From Aldersonia sp. NBC_00410 (GTDB lineage Bacteria; Actinomycetota; Actinomycetes; Mycobacteriales; Mycobacteriaceae): a stretch of 64,000 nucleotides of DNA. The stretch lies in assembly GCF_026342035.1 (NCBI RefSeq), contig NZ_JAPENM010000002.1, forward strand, positions 1 through 64,000, read 5' to 3'. How positions within the stretch are numbered: position 1 is the stretch's first letter; the number at the start of each line of letters is the position of its first letter. Below the pieces are notes generated by a model that saw nothing but the letters and a program-made list of their open reading frames with translations, made no database searches and was not told where the DNA came from. The position numbers and the translations under genes were made by a program. Positions 62,140-64,000 of the stretch are shown here, piece after piece.

Positions 62140-62511
62140 TCAGGAGCGTTCGTCTGTGCGGTGCGCGATCTGGAAGACGTTGCCGAACGGGTCGCGGACC
62201 ATGGCCCGTCTGTCGCCGTAGGGGGTGTTGAGCGGCGCTTCCAGGCTCATTGCTCCGGCGGTGAGGGCTCGGTTATAGACCAGGTCCGCATCGTCGACGT
62301 AGACGTAGAGAAAAGCGGGGAACAGTTCGCGCTCGCCTGCCGGGGTCACCATGACAAGAGAGTCACCGATGCGCACTTCCGTCGGACGCCCGGCTTGCAC
62401 CTGGCCGACAGCATCGAAGACCGCGCGCAGGAACTCGACCGCTGCTGCGGCGTCGCTCACGACCATGCGCGGCGTGACCGAGTGGAATTCCGGCGGTCGG
62501 TCGACCTTCAT
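62140..62511 (-). CDS. VOC-family PhnB-like protein
   Basis: A 123-residue PhnB/glyoxalase-like protein (FHSVTPRMVVSDAAAAVEFL, GDSLVMVTPAG, PYGDRRAMVRDPFGNVFQIA). The terminal block with DPFGNxFQIA is typical for the PhnB-like group; the function is unknown (small-molecule binding or C-C/C-O chemistry). The ATG at 62,511 follows GGAGG. It is a single intact gene between two transposase remnants. Confidence 0.8.
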   Translation of the reverse strand: MKVDRPPEFHSVTPRMVVSDAAAAVEFLRAVFDAVGQVQAGRPTEVRIGDSLVMVTPAGERELFPAFLYVYVDDADLVYNRALTAGAMSLEAPLNTPYGDRRAMVRDPFGNVFQIAHRTDERS

Positions 62512-62589
62512 GCTGCGGCCTCCTGATCGTGTCCTTCGGGTCGTTCGACGATCGATTCGCATGATCCGGGGGTACCGGAAGTCTCTGCG

Positions 62590-63232
62590 AGATCGTTGCC
62601 CCGGCGAAAGGGCTCGGCGCGGGGTGCCGGATCATCGCTCGGCTGCGATGGCACCTGCACGAGCTCGACCCGGCGTGGACTGCGCCGAAAAAATCGACAG
62701 GACCAGCGCTTTCGACAAGATCGCGGTTCACCTCGATGGGTTCGACGGACTCGTCACCCGACTGGCGCGCCGGCTGGTCGAGCATCTTCGCCGGCTCACT
62801 GTCGAGATCAATGAGCTGACCACCGAGATCACGGCACGTGTTCGCGTCCCGGCGCCATCACTGCTGGCCGTTGTGGGGTGCGGGCCATTGACCGCGGCAA
62901 AGATCCTCGGCGAGACCGCAAACGTGCGACGGTTCCGCTCCAAGGATGCCTTCGCCCGGCACAACGGAACCGCACCGCTGCCGGTTTGGTCATCGAACCA
63001 TGAGCGACATCGACTCTCCCGCACCGGGAATCGTCAGATCAATGCTGCACTGCACCGCATCGCACTGACCCAGGCCCGCTGCTATCCACCCGCACGCGCG
63101 CTACTCGACCGACGCAAAGCCAACGGCGATGGCGGCATGGAAGCGATGCGAGTACTGAAACGACGACTCTCCGACATCGTCTATCGCGCCATGATCACCG
63201 ACAATGAATCGATGCTATCGGTCGCTGCTTGA
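62590..63232 (+). mobile_element. IS110-family transposase, C-terminal remnant
   Basis: About 180 residues match the C-terminal transposase_20 domain of IS110 enzymes: LLAVVGCGPLTAAKILGETA, FRSKDAFARHNGTAPLPVWS and GNRQINAALHRIALTQ, to the stop. The N-terminal DEDD catalytic domain is missing, and the first 30 codons need a frameshift (RLRWHLHELDPAW in another frame). It is therefore inactive. Confidence 0.75.
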
Positions 63233-63340
63233 CAGAGGAGCAAGGGACAGTCCCCTGGTCGGTCGCATGACCTGGTCGGTGGCTCTCAGAATGAACCAAC
63301 GGCCAGGTGCCCGGGCCGTCGCTGAAAGCGCGGTGAGGGT

Positions 63341-64000
63341 TCAGCTGTTCTTGAAGGGGTTGAAGGTCTTTCCGACGAGGTAGCCCAGGCGGATAGGCAA
63401 CGGCTTCATGGCGGCGGCGGAGATCTTGTTGACGATGCCCGGGACGCACACGGGTTTGCCGTTCATCACCGCTGCCAAGCCCTCGGTGACGACGGCGTCG
63501 GGCTGCTGCCAAAGGATGCGGGGCAGGTGGTCGGCTTTGTCGCGAGTGCCCATGACGTCGTGGAATTCGGTGTGGGTGAAGCCGGGGCACAGGGCGGTGA
63601 CGTGGATGCCGTGGGGTTTGAGTTCCATGTCGAGGGCTTGCGAGGTGTTGAGGACGTAGGACTTGATGCCGGTGTAAAGCAGGCTGGCTCCGGGTGGAGC
63701 GAACGCGGCGACCGAGGACAGGTTGATAATGCGGCCCCAGTGGCGCTTCTTCATAGCAGGGATGACCAGGTGTGCGAGTTCGGTCGGTGCAGTCACCATC
63801 AGCTGGATCTCCCCGGCCAGGGCGTCCCATCGGGTGTCAGCGAACGCGGTCTTGCCTGACAGTCCCGCGTTGTTGATCAGGACGTCGATGTCCAAGCCCT
63901 GCTGGTCGGCGTACTCCACAATCGCGGCGGGTGCGGCGGGGTCGGTGAGGTCGGCGGCGAACACCTCGCAGCGCACATCGTGGCGTTCGGTCAGCTGCGT
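63341..64000 (-). CDS. Short-chain dehydrogenase, N-terminus outside the window
   Basis: At least 219 residues of a classical SDR: DVLINNAGLSG, INLSSVAAFAPPG (catalytic Ser) and YTGIKSYV (Tyr/Lys pair), then CPGFTHTEFHDVMG. The C-terminal tail (PLPIRLGYLVGKTFNPFKNS) is typical of actinobacterial SDRs of the DltE/YqjQ type. The glycine-rich loop lies beyond the window edge. Neighbouring transposase remnants mark the border of the cluster. Confidence 0.85.
   Translation of the reverse strand, partial: TQLTERHDVRCEVFAADLTDPAAPAAIVEYADQQGLDIDVLINNAGLSGKTAFADTRWDALAGEIQLMVTAPTELAHLVIPAMKKRHWGRIINLSSVAAFAPPGASLLYTGIKSYVLNTSQALDMELKPHGIHVTALCPGFTHTEFHDVMGTRDKADHLPRILWQQPDAVVTEGLAAVMNGKPVCVPGIVNKISAAAMKPLPIRLGYLVGKTFNPFKNS

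Overview
The window is high-GC DNA in which nearly every long reading frame has an antisense shadow. It most likely comes from a mycolic-acid actinomycete of the Nocardiaceae (Rhodococcus or Nocardia type). This is inferred from an MmpL transporter, a FadA5-like steroid thiolase, a secreted lipase of the Rhodococcus/Mycobacterium kind, a GAF-ANTAR regulator, LLM-class flavoenzymes and a very high density of one-component regulators (ArsR, AraC, GntR, TetR x4, MarR, IclR). No rRNA, complete tRNA, CRISPR array or replication origin was seen.

Layout. 0-9.3 kb: SulP permease with an ArsR repressor and two matching operators, a twice-frameshifted thiolase, a methyltransferase, a patatin phospholipase, an orphan TPR protein and an MmpL exporter. 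9.3-12.6 kb: a tight three-gene operon (alpha-oxoamine synthase, epimerase/reductase, acyl-CoA dehydrogenase homologue) behind twin palindromic operators. 13-19 kb: AraC regulator with a tandem SnoaL-like protein, a conserved hypothetical protein, dodecin and a GH15 glucoamylase/trehalase. 19.3-29.8 kb: a GntR-controlled nine-gene aromatic meta-cleavage operon. It combines the classical lower pathway (extradiol dioxygenase, hydrolase, hydratase, aldehyde dehydrogenase, aldolase) and an FAD hydroxylase with three uncommon upper genes: an LLM flavoenzyme, an isochorismatase-fold protein lacking the catalytic triad, and an MDR reductase lacking the catalytic zinc ligands.

29.8-52 kb is accessory in character. 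Three dispersed repeat families, one carrying the 3' half of a tRNA, sit beside truncated or frameshifted genes (SDR, LLM, alpha/beta hydrolase, SRPBCC, a small secreted protein) and a decayed IS3 element. Intact genes here include TetR/lipase, TetR/membrane protein, STAS, GAF-ANTAR, an MFS exporter with a winged-helix-like tail, TetR/SnoaL, a MOSC-ferredoxin reductase fusion, a PPOX flavoprotein and MarR/MATE. 52.3-61.6 kb: a dehydrogenase/SnoaL/VOC cluster (four intact SDR-type enzymes, one zinc alcohol dehydrogenase, two SnoaL-like proteins) with TetR and IclR regulators, probably catabolic. 61.7-63.2 kb holds decayed transposases, and the window ends inside another SDR gene.

The most interesting candidates for undescribed biology are the alpha-oxoamine synthase operon, the upper part of the meta-cleavage operon, and the modular repeat with an embedded tRNA 3' half. 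Regulator-operator pairs are unusually legible: ArsR, AraC, GntR, TetR, MarR and IclR genes each lie beside plausible symmetric or tandem sites, several inside recognisable promoters.
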